From CAYLRU01 sp964386565 (GTDB lineage: Bacteria; Desulfobacterota; Desulfobacteria; Desulfobacterales; UBA5616), in assembly GCA_964386565.1 (NCBI GenBank), contig CAYLRU010000001.1:124001-188000 (forward strand): a stretch of DNA of 64,000 bases, in the 5' to 3' direction. The position numbers were made by a program, and so were the translations under genes. The notes under the pieces were generated by a model. That model had not been told where the DNA came from. It saw nothing but the letters and a program-made list of their open reading frames with translations, and searched no databases. Positions 42,478 to 51,766 of this stretch are shown one piece after another; position 1 is the stretch's first letter, and the number at the start of each line of letters is the position of its first letter.

Positions 42478-43776
42478 TCAATCTATTTCAAACGCCCTTT
42501 CACCATGCAGCGAATTATCAAGGCCTTTAATCTCATCATCTTCCTCAACCCTCAGTCCGCCGGTGATGAACCTTGTCGCCGTCACGACGATAACCGTACC
42601 GACGGCCGTATAAAGTACGGTTCCGATAATCGATACAACCTGAATCAAAAGCTGCCCGGGATTCCCGTAAAACAGTCCGGCGCCGGCGGAATTGACCATG
42701 GGGTCTGCGAACAGTCCCGTGGCCAGTGCACCCCACATGCCGCACATGCCGTGGACACCGAAGGCATCCAGGGAGTCATCATATCCCAATTTGTGTTTTA
42801 GGACGGCGACACTGTAGAATCCGAAAATACCTGCAACAAAGCCGATAACCATGGCGCCGGAAAGATTTACGAATCCGGCGGCCGGGGTGATGGCGACCAG
42901 GCCGGCTACGATACCGGAGGCCAGTCCCAATACGGTGGGTTTTTTATTGAACAACCATTCAGCAAACATCCATGAAAGCCCTGCCATTGCAGCGGAAGTA
43001 TTCGTGGCCAAAAATGCCGATCCCGCCAGGCCGTCTGCTGCAAGCCGGCTCCCGGCGTTGAATCCGAACCATCCGAACCAAAGAAGCGCCGCTCCCAGGG
43101 ACGTCAGGGTGATACTGGACGGGAACATGGCCTCCTTGCCGAACCCCTTGCGCTTTCCCACCATAAGGGCCAAAACGAGTCCGGCCACGCCGGCATTGAT
43201 ATGAACCACGTTGCCGCCGGCAAAATCAAGAGCCCCCATTTCTCCCATCCAGCCGCCCCCCCATGCCCAATGGGCGATAGGAGAGTAAATAAATGTAACC
43301 CATAACACGGCAAAAACGATCCAGGATGAAAACTTCATTCGGTCGACGACCGACCCTAAAATCAACGCCACGGTGATTCCGGCAAAGGTCATCTGAAAAA
43401 GAACGAACACAAACGTAGGAATGCTTCCGGTCAGGCTGTTTACACCGATGCCGTTTAAAAAGAGATTCTCCAGATTGCCGATGACGCCGCCCACATCGGT
43501 TCCGAACGCCAAGGTATAACCCCACATCACCCAGATGACACTGGCAAGACAGTATGACACGAATGTCATGGCCAGTGTATTCAAAAGGTTTTTGTACCGT
43601 GACATGCCGCCGTAAAAAAGCGCCAGGCCCGCAGGCGTCATCATCATGACCAGCGCGGTGGAAACGATCATCCATGCCGTGTCTCCCGAATCGAGCACAT
43701 TTTCCGCAGCGAGTACTGCCGATGCCGGGAGCAGCGCCATCAGGACGAGTGTCCATAGAAACGTTTTAATCTTCAT
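42478..43776 (-). CDS. amtB: Ammonium transporter
   Basis: Trimeric ammonium channel of 432 residues. An N-terminal signal peptide (MKIKTFLWTLVLMALLPASAVLA) is followed by eleven membrane helices. The pore histidines sit in VVHINAGVAGLV and FGVHGMCGMWG, and the DFAGGNVVH motif is typical. The cytoplasmic tail is short. AAAGGAGAA overlaps the end of glnD, whose stop is 13 bases upstream, so expression is probably driven from the glnD promoter. It is paired with the PII gene downstream. Confidence 0.96.
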   Translation of the reverse strand: MKIKTFLWTLVLMALLPASAVLAAENVLDSGDTAWMIVSTALVMMMTPAGLALFYGGMSRYKNLLNTLAMTFVSYCLASVIWVMWGYTLAFGTDVGGVIGNLENLFLNGIGVNSLTGSIPTFVFVLFQMTFAGITVALILGSVVDRMKFSSWIVFAVLWVTFIYSPIAHWAWGGGWMGEMGALDFAGGNVVHINAGVAGLVLALMVGKRKGFGKEAMFPSSITLTSLGAALLWFGWFGFNAGSRLAADGLAGSAFLATNTSAAMAGLSWMFAEWLFNKKPTVLGLASGIVAGLVAITPAAGFVNLSGAMVIGFVAGIFGFYSVAVLKHKLGYDDSLDAFGVHGMCGMWGALATGLFADPMVNSAGAGLFYGNPGQLLIQVVSIIGTVLYTAVGTVIVVTATRFITGGLRVEEDDEIKGLDNSLHGERAFEID

Positions 43777-43789
43777 CGTCGTTCTCCTT

Positions 43790-46429
43790 TTAAAATTTTC
43801 GAATCACTTCGGATAAGACGGTTTTTATTTTTTCTTCCTGCTCTCTGGTGTCGGCTTTCTGTCCGTCAAAATCCCTCACATAAAAGACATCCACCACCTG
43901 GTCCACCTTGGTGGCGATTTTTGATATCCATACATCTAGTCCCAAACGAAACAGTGAATCGGTGATATCGTATAAAAGACCGAGGTAGTCATATGCGAAA
44001 ACTTCTATTATGGTAAAAAAGCTGGAACTCTCGTTGTCCACCTTGATTCGTACCGGTCTTTCAACGATTTTCGGCGCACCGGTGCCATAAACCGTTGTTT
44101 TCTCCTTTAAGGCCGGTGCCAAATCCATACGACCTTTTAAAACGGACTTAAGGTGACTTTCGGCGCGATTCCAATTTTCTTTTTCAAACATCAGGTCCGG
44201 CGGCGGTTTGACTTCGAAGATATCCAGTGCGGTGTTGTCCCGCCATGTAAAAACCTGGGCATTAAGGATGTTGATGCCGTTCAACGTGAAGGTCCCTGCA
44301 ATTTTGGAAAAAAGTCCCGGTGCATCTTTGGCGCAGATGGTGACTGTTCGGGTACCGGAATTCTCATTCTTTTTGATATCCCAGACCACATCATTATCGT
44401 TTAACGCGTCGTGGAATTTAAGATGATCGATGATATCATCCACCGGTACATACAGGAGGTATCGCGGCGACATGACATGGATTATCCGGTCAGGGTCGTT
44501 CTTGTACCCGGAGGACGCCAGACCTTTCAGGATCCGGCTTTTTTTCTCCTCGACCAAACCCACGGCTTCCTCGGATGCCAGCTCGCCTTTTTCCAAAATT
44601 TTCAAAACCTTCAGGAAAAGGTTTTTCAACAAGGTTGCCGTCCAGTCGTTCCAGGCATTGGGACCGGTACTGACAGAATCCGCCACGGTGAGAAGATACA
44701 GCATTTTCAGCTTTACGACGTCTTTTATTCTTCTGGCACAGGCAATGCAGGTTTCCTCGTCATTGATGTCTCTCCGGGTGGCGATTTTTATCAAAAAAAG
44801 ATGCTCTTTCACCAGGTCCGCCACCATATCGGTTTCCTTGTTTTCAAACCCGAACCGGTTTAAGATTTTCCGGGCAAGGATTTCTCCGCTTTCAGCATGG
44901 TCGCTTGCCGTACTTCCTTTGCCGATATCGTGGAGCAGCGCCGCCCAGTGGAGCAGTCCGGGATGGGGCAACTCTTCATATAATTCCTTGCACAGCGGCT
45001 CATCGGTATGTTCTTCTTTTTTTCTCCACCGCTGCAGCACGCGGACAACATGAAGGGAGTGCTTGTCCACCGGATAAAGATGATATGCATCAAACTGAAT
45101 TCGGTTGGTGATGGCTTTGAATTCAGGAATGAGCCGCTCCAGCACGCCGGTGTACAGCATTTCATCCAGTGTATCGTGGCTCGGGTCGCCTGAAATCAGA
45201 ATTTTTTCAAAAAGACCGATCATTCGGCGTGAAGTAAAAAAATCATCGTCCATCAAGGGGGAAAATTCTTTTACCAGCCGGGTCGCTTCGGCACTGAGCG
45301 GTAATCCATAGCGGTCGCTTTCCCTGAATATCTCCATTAATAAAATTGGATTTTTCAAAATCTTTTCCGGGTTAACAAAGGTGACCATCCCCCGATTGAT
45401 CTGTAAATCTTCAATCCGGGTTTTCTTGGTTTCTTTCTTTCTCCGGCTGTTTGCACGTTGATATCCCAATTCATACAACGATACCTGGTAAAGTTGTTTG
45501 ATAAATTCCATTTCTCCATGGAGTGTGCCCAGAAAACGTTCCACCGGCTTCTGGTCGTCCCGGGTGTCAAATTGAAGCGCCTCGGCCAGTTTGATCTGAT
45601 ACTCGAAATGCAGCCGGTCGCTTTTCCGTCCCACAAGATGGTGCAGCCGGCTCCGGACTTCGAATATGAAGGAAAGCGCCCGATCCAGCCGCTGGAATTC
45701 ATCATGGGATAAGAACCCTTCATATTCCAAATCCCTGGGTTCTTTTATATTGGAGAGAATCCGTCCGATCCAGAGCAGGGTATGGTAGTCTCTTAACCCC
45801 CCCAGTCCTTCCTTCAGGTTCGGCTCCAAACGATACGTGGAATTACCGAAATAGTCATGACGATTCCTGTTGTTTTCCACCAGACTGTGAATAATGCGGT
45901 TTGATTTTCCCCTGATAATTTTTTTACGGACCTGGTCCATGAGGTTCAAATACACGTTGGACATGCCGCAGATGAAGCGGGCATCCAGCAGGGACGTCAG
46001 AACCGCGATATCTTTTTTTGCCAGCCCGATACATTCTTTTATGGAACGCGTTGCATGACCGACTTCAAGGCCGAGGTCCCAGAGCGGGTAGACCACTTCC
46101 TTAATGAGATCTTCCGTCCTGTCGATCACCCGGTCTTCAAAAAGAAACAAAAGATCAACATCTGAAAACAGGCATTGTTCTTTTCGGCCGTACCCCCCTA
46201 ATGCGATAATGGCATAAGGATTTTTTGTGGTGTACAATGCCGGCCCGATTTTGCTTTTTTCAAAACTTTCCTGAAAATATCCATCCAGCAGCAGTGCGTT
46301 TTTTTCCGGAAAAAAAGGTTCTTTTCCCGCTATAAAATCGGAAATCAGTCGATCCCGGTTGCTTATCAGCGCCTTTGCCGGGTTTTTCTGGTCTTTCTGG
46401 CGATATGCAATGTTCATATGCAGTGACAT
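43790..46429 (-). CDS. glnD: PII uridylyltransferase / uridylyl-removing enzyme
   Basis: Bifunctional glutamine sensor of 879 residues. The N-terminal nucleotidyltransferase has GGYGRKEQCLFSDVD (78-92), which adds UMP to PII. A GlnD-type helical domain follows, then the HD hydrolase (HDIGKGSTASDHAESG) that removes UMP, then two C-terminal ACT domains (TICAKDAPGLFSKIAGTF, EVFAYDYLGLLYDITDSL) that bind glutamine. It is the first gene after a 335-base regulatory gap with a sigma-54 promoter 96 bases upstream, and heads glnD-amtB-glnB-glnA. No clear ribosome binding site precedes this ATG; the ATG four codons in is an alternative. Confidence 0.95.
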   Translation of the reverse strand: MSLHMNIAYRQKDQKNPAKALISNRDRLISDFIAGKEPFFPEKNALLLDGYFQESFEKSKIGPALYTTKNPYAIIALGGYGRKEQCLFSDVDLLFLFEDRVIDRTEDLIKEVVYPLWDLGLEVGHATRSIKECIGLAKKDIAVLTSLLDARFICGMSNVYLNLMDQVRKKIIRGKSNRIIHSLVENNRNRHDYFGNSTYRLEPNLKEGLGGLRDYHTLLWIGRILSNIKEPRDLEYEGFLSHDEFQRLDRALSFIFEVRSRLHHLVGRKSDRLHFEYQIKLAEALQFDTRDDQKPVERFLGTLHGEMEFIKQLYQVSLYELGYQRANSRRKKETKKTRIEDLQINRGMVTFVNPEKILKNPILLMEIFRESDRYGLPLSAEATRLVKEFSPLMDDDFFTSRRMIGLFEKILISGDPSHDTLDEMLYTGVLERLIPEFKAITNRIQFDAYHLYPVDKHSLHVVRVLQRWRKKEEHTDEPLCKELYEELPHPGLLHWAALLHDIGKGSTASDHAESGEILARKILNRFGFENKETDMVADLVKEHLFLIKIATRRDINDEETCIACARRIKDVVKLKMLYLLTVADSVSTGPNAWNDWTATLLKNLFLKVLKILEKGELASEEAVGLVEEKKSRILKGLASSGYKNDPDRIIHVMSPRYLLYVPVDDIIDHLKFHDALNDNDVVWDIKKNENSGTRTVTICAKDAPGLFSKIAGTFTLNGINILNAQVFTWRDNTALDIFEVKPPPDLMFEKENWNRAESHLKSVLKGRMDLAPALKEKTTVYGTGAPKIVERPVRIKVDNESSSFFTIIEVFAYDYLGLLYDITDSLFRLGLDVWISKIATKVDQVVDVFYVRDFDGQKADTREQEEKIKTVLSEVIRKF

Positions 46430-46524
46430 TTTTTAATCGGCCTTTATGCCGTTGGCGTTAATTTCATGATGGATGCATGAAATTAAATTGAATACGGCTG
46501 TTGCTGTTCAGTGCCAATAAAGAA

Positions 46525-46540
46525 AGCAATACGTATGCCA
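46525..46540 (-). promoter_or_regulatory. Sigma-54 (-24/-12) promoter of the glnD-amtB-glnB-glnA run
   Basis: On the minus strand the sequence reads TGGCATACGTATTGCT, with GG (46539-46538) and GC (46527-46526) exactly ten bases apart as RpoN requires. The glnD start is about 96 bases downstream. It is 14/16 identical to the promoter at 20335-20350. Confidence 0.75.
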
Positions 46541-46611
46541 AAGTTCAAATATATTTAAATATGGATAAAATTCAATCGGTTAAATTAATATTTCGAGTTT
46601 TTGATTCGGGC

Positions 46612-46670
46612 TTTAAAACTACATTTTTGTATTTAATCATGGGCTGACTATACAAAAATGTAATTTTAAA
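46612..46670 (-). promoter_or_regulatory. Paired TAC-N6-GTA dyads upstream of the glnD sigma-54 promoter
   Basis: Two 12-base dyads, TACATTTTTGTA (46620-46631) and TACAAAAATGTA (46651-46662), lie 31 bases centre to centre. They are embedded in a larger inverted repeat whose 21-base arms (46612-46632, 46650-46670) match at 20 positions. The element begins about 70 bases upstream of the -24 box, an enhancer position. The same arrangement with the same 31-base spacing occurs before glutamate synthase. It might also serve as a terminator for glnE, but the shared spacing favours protein binding. Confidence 0.7.
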
Positions 46671-46764
46671 TTCATAAAAGTTCATATTTTGCAGTATGCA
46701 GCGGGTTGGTTTGGATATCCAACACAAAAGGCGGGCAAAAAGACCGTTTGCGGGTGCTCAGTTG

Positions 46765-49644
46765 TTATGATTCCGGTGTGTTCGAGATATAATGATTCCA
46801 AATGTCGATGACCCGGTTTCTCAGATCCTTGAATTGATCGGACGGCACTCTGGCCGGTTTTTCCTGAAGAGATAATCTGTGGATGGCCGCTCGAAAGGTC
46901 AAATAGGCCTCGTGAAGTGTCCTGGCTGCATGGTCGTCGATAATATCATGTTTTAAAAGGGTTTCGAGAATTCTGACGTTATCCGTCCATTTGAGCAGTT
47001 CGGCATATTGATGTGATTTTAATAAAACCAGGTATTGCACTAAAAATTCAATATCGATGATACCGCCGCAGCCCTCTTTTAAATCAAATCGGCCGGGGTC
47101 TGCATGCATTCGTTCCTTTCTCATTTTTTCCCGCATCGTGGCAACGTCTTTTCGAAGTTGGGCTTCATCCCTTTTACAGGCCAGTACATCGGATCGAATT
47201 TCCTCGAATCTCCGAGCCAGGGCCGGGTCTCCGCAAATAGGCCTTGCACGGACCAGTGCTTGTTTCTCCCAGGTCCATCCCTGCTCCATCTGATACGTGG
47301 AAAACGCTTCGATCTGGCTCACCAGCGGGCCTGCATTTCCGCTTGGCCGCAACCGCATATCGGTTTCATAAAGCCTGCCCGCCCGGGTGTGCGCGGTGAG
47401 CAGATGAACAATCCGTTGCCCGAGACGGGAAAAGAAATAGGATGTGGCAATGGGTTTGTCTGTACCCCGGGTTGTGTCCCCTGTCCCGGCATGGATGAAG
47501 ACTATGTCCAGGTCGGAATGATATCCCATCTCGATTCCGCCGAGCTTTCCATATCCCACAATCAGGAACCCCTTTTCACAGGCATGATCCCCCAACATGC
47601 AATCGGGTGTTCCATGCTTGTTTACCATAAACGTCCAGGCGAGGTTCAGTACTTCTTCCAAAACCGTTTCCGCGATTTCAGTGAGATGGTCGCTGACCCG
47701 CATAATCGGCAAAACGCCGGTAACGTCCGCCGCAGCGACACGAAGGGTGTTTGTCTGTTTAAAAATGCACAGGGTTTCAATCTGATACTCAAGATCGTCG
47801 TCTGGCAGACGTTTGATTTGGTTGCTTATCTCATTTTTCAACTTGGCTTTTTCCGGCGGCGCATATAAAGATCTCGGGTCAAGAAATTCGTCCAGGAGAA
47901 CCGGATGCAGGGCTAAAAAGCTGATGATCCAGGGGCTTTTTTCAGCCAGATTGATCAGGTGGGTCAGCACCGGGGGATTTTCCAGCAGCAGGGCAATGTA
48001 ACTTGTCCTCCTTTCGATGGACCTGATCAGATCAACAAGGCGGTTTAAAACGGCTTCGGCCTGGATACACGGCTCCACGGCTTCGAGTAATTTCGGTATC
48101 AGGCGGGCAACGCGATTTCTGCCGGTCGGACTCAGGGCGCGGGTTTCCGGTGCATTCTTGAGGTATGTGAGGGCGCTGATGACCTTTTCCGGCTTTGTGA
48201 ACCCGATTTGCCTGATGATGGATTCGGCGGTGTGATGATCAGACAGATGTTGCCATACCTCATCCAAACCACTGTCGACACGGTGGGCCCCATCCGGTTC
48301 AAGCAACTGATTAAAATGCAGGTGCACCTTATTTTTATGCCGGGTCAGCAATTCCTCGAAAGCCTCATAGGTTTCGCATCCCATGGAAAAAGCGATCCGC
48401 ATTCGCCCTTTACCGTCTTTGGGGATGACGTGGGTCTGAAGGTCTGAAATTTCCTGGAGATGATGTTCTGTATTGCGCAGGAATTGATAGGCTTCGACAA
48501 GGTCGTCGTGGGTTTGTCGGCTGATGATGCGTTCTTTCCTGAGAACGGACAACAATTTTCGGGTGTGGCGTTCACGAAGGACCGGTGTGACGCCGCCCCG
48601 AAGAATCTGGAACATCTGACAAAAAAATTCAATTTCGCGGATTCCGCCCGGTCCGAGCTTGAGGTTATCCGCCATATCTTTGCGTCTTACCTCAAGGGCG
48701 ATTTTTCGTTTCATATCCCTTAACGCGTCAAAGACGGTGTAATCCAGATATCGTCTGTAAATGAACTGCTCCAGCCGTTGCAGCAGCTTTTCACCGGCGG
48801 CTTTATCACCGGCAATGACACGGGCCCTGAGCCATGCATACCGTTCCCATTCGCGACCCTGCTCCTGGTAGTAGTTTTCCATGGCGTCGAAATTCATCAC
48901 AAGAGGGCCGTTTTCACCAAAGGGCCTCAGCCGCATATCCACCCTGAACGGACTTTTCACGGAACCGGATGATCCCAGTACCTGGATTAACCGGCGGGCC
49001 AGGGATAAAAAAAACATGTCATTATCCACGGATTCCCCGGCACCGTCCGTCTTTCCTTTTTCAGGATAAGCAAAAACCAGATCAATATCCGAAGAAAAAT
49101 TAAGCTCCCCGGCGCCCAGTTTGCCCATTCCGATCACCACAAGGCCCAGCCTGTTTCCCTTATGATCCATGGGTGTTCCCATTTGCCGGCATTGCCACGC
49201 ATAAAGGCGGTCAAGGGCATTTTCCACACAGGCATCGGCAAATGCGGTGAGATCGTCAAGGGTTTCCGACAGGTCCGCCCACCCTGACAGATCCCGCCAG
49301 GCAATGCGAATCATTTCCCGCAGCCGGAATCGGGCCAGCTGCTGTCGGAGGGCTTTCTCGTTCCGGCAGTGGGCAAGCTGCCGGGATAATTTTTCATGGA
49401 ACCGGCCGGGTTCATAGGATTTCATAAGATCCTGACTGTGGATAAGTCCGATGAGTATGTCCGGCGAGAGGATGCAGTTTTTTGAAACGAATTCACTGAG
49501 GGAAAACACGATTTTCATACTTTCCCGGACGGTTTCGTCATCAGGCAGGACAAGATTGTTGGACCCAAGCGAGCGGACAAAATCCTTATGCTTTTCCTCA
49601 TATTCCTTTAAGAGAAGGGGAGGTATTTTCCTTTTCATCTTCAT
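46765..49644 (-). CDS. glnE: Glutamine synthetase adenylyltransferase/deadenylase
   Basis: Bifunctional regulator of glutamine synthetase with 959 residues. It has two nucleotidyltransferase domains, each followed by a helical domain. The N-terminal one, with GKLGAGELNFSSDIDLVF near residue 178, removes AMP. The C-terminal one, with GKLGGIEMGYHSDLDIVF near residue 700, adds AMP to the GlnA tyrosine. Both active sites keep the Gly-rich and Asp-x-Asp residues. The ATG at 49644 is preferred to a TTG one codon earlier. It lies upstream of the glnD run and ends before the regulatory gap, so it is probably a separate transcript. Confidence 0.95.
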   Translation of the reverse strand: MKMKRKIPPLLLKEYEEKHKDFVRSLGSNNLVLPDDETVRESMKIVFSLSEFVSKNCILSPDILIGLIHSQDLMKSYEPGRFHEKLSRQLAHCRNEKALRQQLARFRLREMIRIAWRDLSGWADLSETLDDLTAFADACVENALDRLYAWQCRQMGTPMDHKGNRLGLVVIGMGKLGAGELNFSSDIDLVFAYPEKGKTDGAGESVDNDMFFLSLARRLIQVLGSSGSVKSPFRVDMRLRPFGENGPLVMNFDAMENYYQEQGREWERYAWLRARVIAGDKAAGEKLLQRLEQFIYRRYLDYTVFDALRDMKRKIALEVRRKDMADNLKLGPGGIREIEFFCQMFQILRGGVTPVLRERHTRKLLSVLRKERIISRQTHDDLVEAYQFLRNTEHHLQEISDLQTHVIPKDGKGRMRIAFSMGCETYEAFEELLTRHKNKVHLHFNQLLEPDGAHRVDSGLDEVWQHLSDHHTAESIIRQIGFTKPEKVISALTYLKNAPETRALSPTGRNRVARLIPKLLEAVEPCIQAEAVLNRLVDLIRSIERRTSYIALLLENPPVLTHLINLAEKSPWIISFLALHPVLLDEFLDPRSLYAPPEKAKLKNEISNQIKRLPDDDLEYQIETLCIFKQTNTLRVAAADVTGVLPIMRVSDHLTEIAETVLEEVLNLAWTFMVNKHGTPDCMLGDHACEKGFLIVGYGKLGGIEMGYHSDLDIVFIHAGTGDTTRGTDKPIATSYFFSRLGQRIVHLLTAHTRAGRLYETDMRLRPSGNAGPLVSQIEAFSTYQMEQGWTWEKQALVRARPICGDPALARRFEEIRSDVLACKRDEAQLRKDVATMREKMRKERMHADPGRFDLKEGCGGIIDIEFLVQYLVLLKSHQYAELLKWTDNVRILETLLKHDIIDDHAARTLHEAYLTFRAAIHRLSLQEKPARVPSDQFKDLRNRVIDIWNHYISNTPES

Positions 49645-49792
49645 CAATACACTTGTTTCCGTTATCCTGTTTATGATCTGTTTGACTTTTCCGGATTTTT
49701 TCCGTTATACATCAATTGACCGTTTTTGACCAAGGAAATCCCCGTTGCCTGATGGTTAACGACAAATCCCGGTTTATATGAAAGGAAGAAAC

Positions 49793-50680
49793 ATGCCCAA
49801 CATTCCGGCCAACGGTATTCGGATAGAATACGATACGTTCGGGAACCCATCATCACCCGCCATAGTGCTGATCAACGGCCTTGGTGTTCAGATGATTTAC
49901 TGGGAGGATGCATTTTGCGATCAACTGGCGGATGAGGGCCATTACGTTATCCGGTACGACAACCGGGATATCGGTCTGTCCACCAAATTCGACGACTTCG
50001 GCGTTCCCGATATTCCAGGGGCCATGGCGGCCCTATCCCGGGGGGAGAAAATCGAAACAGCCTACACCCTGGAGGATATGGCGGATGACGCCGTCGGGCT
50101 CATTCGTGCATTGGGCATTGAAAAGGCCTATTTTTGCGGGTCCTCAATGGGCGGTATCATCGCCCAAACCGTTGCGGCAAATCACCCCGAGTGCGTGCTG
50201 GGACTCATCTCCATCATGAGCAGTTCAGGAGATCCAAAACTGCCGTCGCCCAAACCGGAAGTGATGGAAGCATTGCTCACGCCGTCACCGGACACCCGCA
50301 AGGAATACATCGAACACAATGTCAATTACTGGCGGATCGTGGGCAGTCCCGTGTTCGAATATGACGAGGACCGGATCCGGAAGCGAGCGGCAGCGGCTTT
50401 TGACAGGTCCCATTATCCATACGGAAAATCCCGGCAGATGCTGGCGGTTATATCCAGGGGAAATCGTAAAGAGGTGTTAAAGTCGATAACCGTTCCCACC
50501 CTGGTCATTCACGGAACCGAAGACCCGCTGGTTCCGGTTCAAGCGGCATACGACATCGCCGAAACCATTCCCAATGCCAAACTGGTTACCGTGGAGGGAA
50601 TGGGACACGATATGCCGGTGGATACCTGGCCTGTCATTATTTCGGCGATTTCAGGGCATACGAAAAGGAAGGGGAACTGA
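49793..50680 (+). CDS. Alpha/beta-hydrolase
   Basis: A 295-residue alpha/beta-hydrolase-fold enzyme with the full catalytic triad. The nucleophile Ser is in CGSSMGGIIAQ, an Asp in IHGTEDPLVP, and the His in VEGMGHDMP near the C-terminus. INGLGVQMIYW forms the oxyanion-hole region. AAAGGAAG precedes the ATG at 49793, which is preferred over an ATG five codons earlier. Its sequence resembles the aclacinomycin-methylesterase-like and epoxide-hydrolase-like branch; the substrate is unknown. It ends four bases from the convergent PilZ gene. Confidence 0.88.
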   Translation: MPNIPANGIRIEYDTFGNPSSPAIVLINGLGVQMIYWEDAFCDQLADEGHYVIRYDNRDIGLSTKFDDFGVPDIPGAMAALSRGEKIETAYTLEDMADDAVGLIRALGIEKAYFCGSSMGGIIAQTVAANHPECVLGLISIMSSSGDPKLPSPKPEVMEALLTPSPDTRKEYIEHNVNYWRIVGSPVFEYDEDRIRKRAAAAFDRSHYPYGKSRQMLAVISRGNRKEVLKSITVPTLVIHGTEDPLVPVQAAYDIAETIPNAKLVTVEGMGHDMPVDTWPVIISAISGHTKRKGN

Positions 50681-50684
50681 TTTT

Positions 50685-51212
50685 TTATTTTTTGTCTTTT
50701 TCCGGGGCGTGTCTTTTATTTCCGATTTCAGCCGTGGCGGACAACATGTAAAACCCGATGTCCGGGTCCTCGTGTTTGTGGTCCGGAAAGGCCAGGCCAA
50801 GGTTGAGCCCGAAAACGTTTTTGATGGTGGTCATCCTTTTGATCAGTGTACGGGGCCTGTTGTCCAGTCGAAACTCCACCTCCAACCAGTCTCCGGTTTG
50901 AAAATTTCGTTTGTCATGGAGCTTTACCTTTAATCCACGCCGTGAAATATCCACCACCGTCATATTTCCTTCAAAAACCGGCTTTCCCGATGTCCGAAAC
51001 GTATATTTTCCGGGAAACCCCACCTCTTTTCGATAATACCGCCTCTTTTCCAGCAACGCGGTCCAGGAATGGCCGCATTTGCAGGTAACCTTGATCCTGG
51101 TTTCTTGAGGGAGGTCAAGATATTTAGATACGTCGACAATGTGCTGACGATTACAGTCGGCGCATGCAAAGATAGCGGTATTATCACGGGTGATATAGGT
51201 TTTTTCGACCAT
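50685..51212 (-). CDS. PilZ-domain protein with N-terminal zinc-ribbon-like segment
   Basis: A 175-residue cyclic-di-GMP receptor candidate. Residues 1-60 contain two Cys pairs (FACADCNRQH and VTCKCGHSW) like a small zinc ribbon. The PilZ domain follows, with the ligand motifs RRYYR (about 66-70) and DISRRGLKV (the D/NxSxxG signature). The C-terminal tail is charged. Both c-di-GMP motifs are intact, so binding is likely. The effector target is not indicated by neighbours. The start at 51212 is chosen because residues before it look unconserved. Confidence 0.85.
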   Translation of the reverse strand: MVEKTYITRDNTAIFACADCNRQHIVDVSKYLDLPQETRIKVTCKCGHSWTALLEKRRYYRKEVGFPGKYTFRTSGKPVFEGNMTVVDISRRGLKVKLHDKRNFQTGDWLEVEFRLDNRPRTLIKRMTTIKNVFGLNLGLAFPDHKHEDPDIGFYMLSATAEIGNKRHAPEKDKK

Positions 51213-51534
51213 GGGACACACCTGGTTTCGGTCAGGGCTCTAAAAAGACACGCAATATGATCGTAATAAAGACTAAACGATATGCAATTTGTATATCCTA
51301 TATGAAGCCGTATTATTGTCAACAGTAAAAAGCCGATGACAACACGATATCGGTTCCTTGACAACGGACCATTGTATTTTTCTTAAAAAATTCTTTTTTT
51401 ATAAGGAAATACCGAATTTCTTTAAAGACTTTTTTCTTGATTTCGTGTATACATATAATTCACGTGCTGAATGGATGAGATCTTAATGGAAAAAACGTCG
51501 TATCGGCAGCTCCCACTTGAGACGCAAGAATCTC
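51213..51534. other. 322-base A/T-rich divergent region
   Basis: This separates the PilZ gene from the small cysteine protein. It holds a perfect TTGACA at 51358-51363 (without a good -10 box 17 bases later) and a perfect TATAAT at 51454-51459 whose -35 region is poor. One or both probably serve the rightward genes. No gene is seen. Confidence 0.45.
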
Positions 51535-51705
51535 ATGTCTGAAAAAACAAACCATAAAACATTACCGATTAAAGGCAGGGTTACGGCAAAGACCTGTGAA
51601 TGCTGCGGCCATCATGAAATCGGCATTACGTTAAAAGACGGAACGTTTTTTTCGCTCAAACCGGGCATGATTGTCGAAATCGTTGAAGCCGTAACCGAGG
51701 ATTAA
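51535..51705 (+). CDS. Small cysteine-containing protein
   Basis: A 56-residue protein I do not recognise by name. It contains CECCGHHEIGI, a compact Cys/His cluster that could bind zinc, followed by TLKDGTFFSLKPGMIVEIVE, which looks like a small beta-barrel edge. Good codon use and a possible promoter 75 bases upstream support it as a gene. The start is the ATG at 51535; its ribosome binding site is weak. It is 61 bases upstream of another zinc-finger-like protein on the same strand. Confidence 0.6.
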   Translation: MSEKTNHKTLPIKGRVTAKTCECCGHHEIGITLKDGTFFSLKPGMIVEIVEAVTED

Positions 51706-51766
51706 TATTTACCAGGTACCCGAGTTCCGCTTCAGACAAAGGCAAAGAGGAGACATTTAAATAGAT

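Larger units (their letters stand above)
46430..46764. other. 335-base A/T-rich regulatory gap before glnD
   Basis: There is no gene. Reading toward glnD, it contains the paired-dyad inverted repeat (46670-46612), the sigma-54 promoter (46540-46525) and a leader of about 85-95 bases. A near-match TGGCAC box at 46511-46516 has a nine-base spacer and is not called. Confidence 0.7.

Noticed and set aside
46501..46516. Second TGGCAC box before glnD (minus strand TGGCACTGAACAGC)
   Set aside because: GG and GC are only nine bases apart; sigma-54 promoters need ten. The neighbouring site at 46525-46540 has the right spacing.
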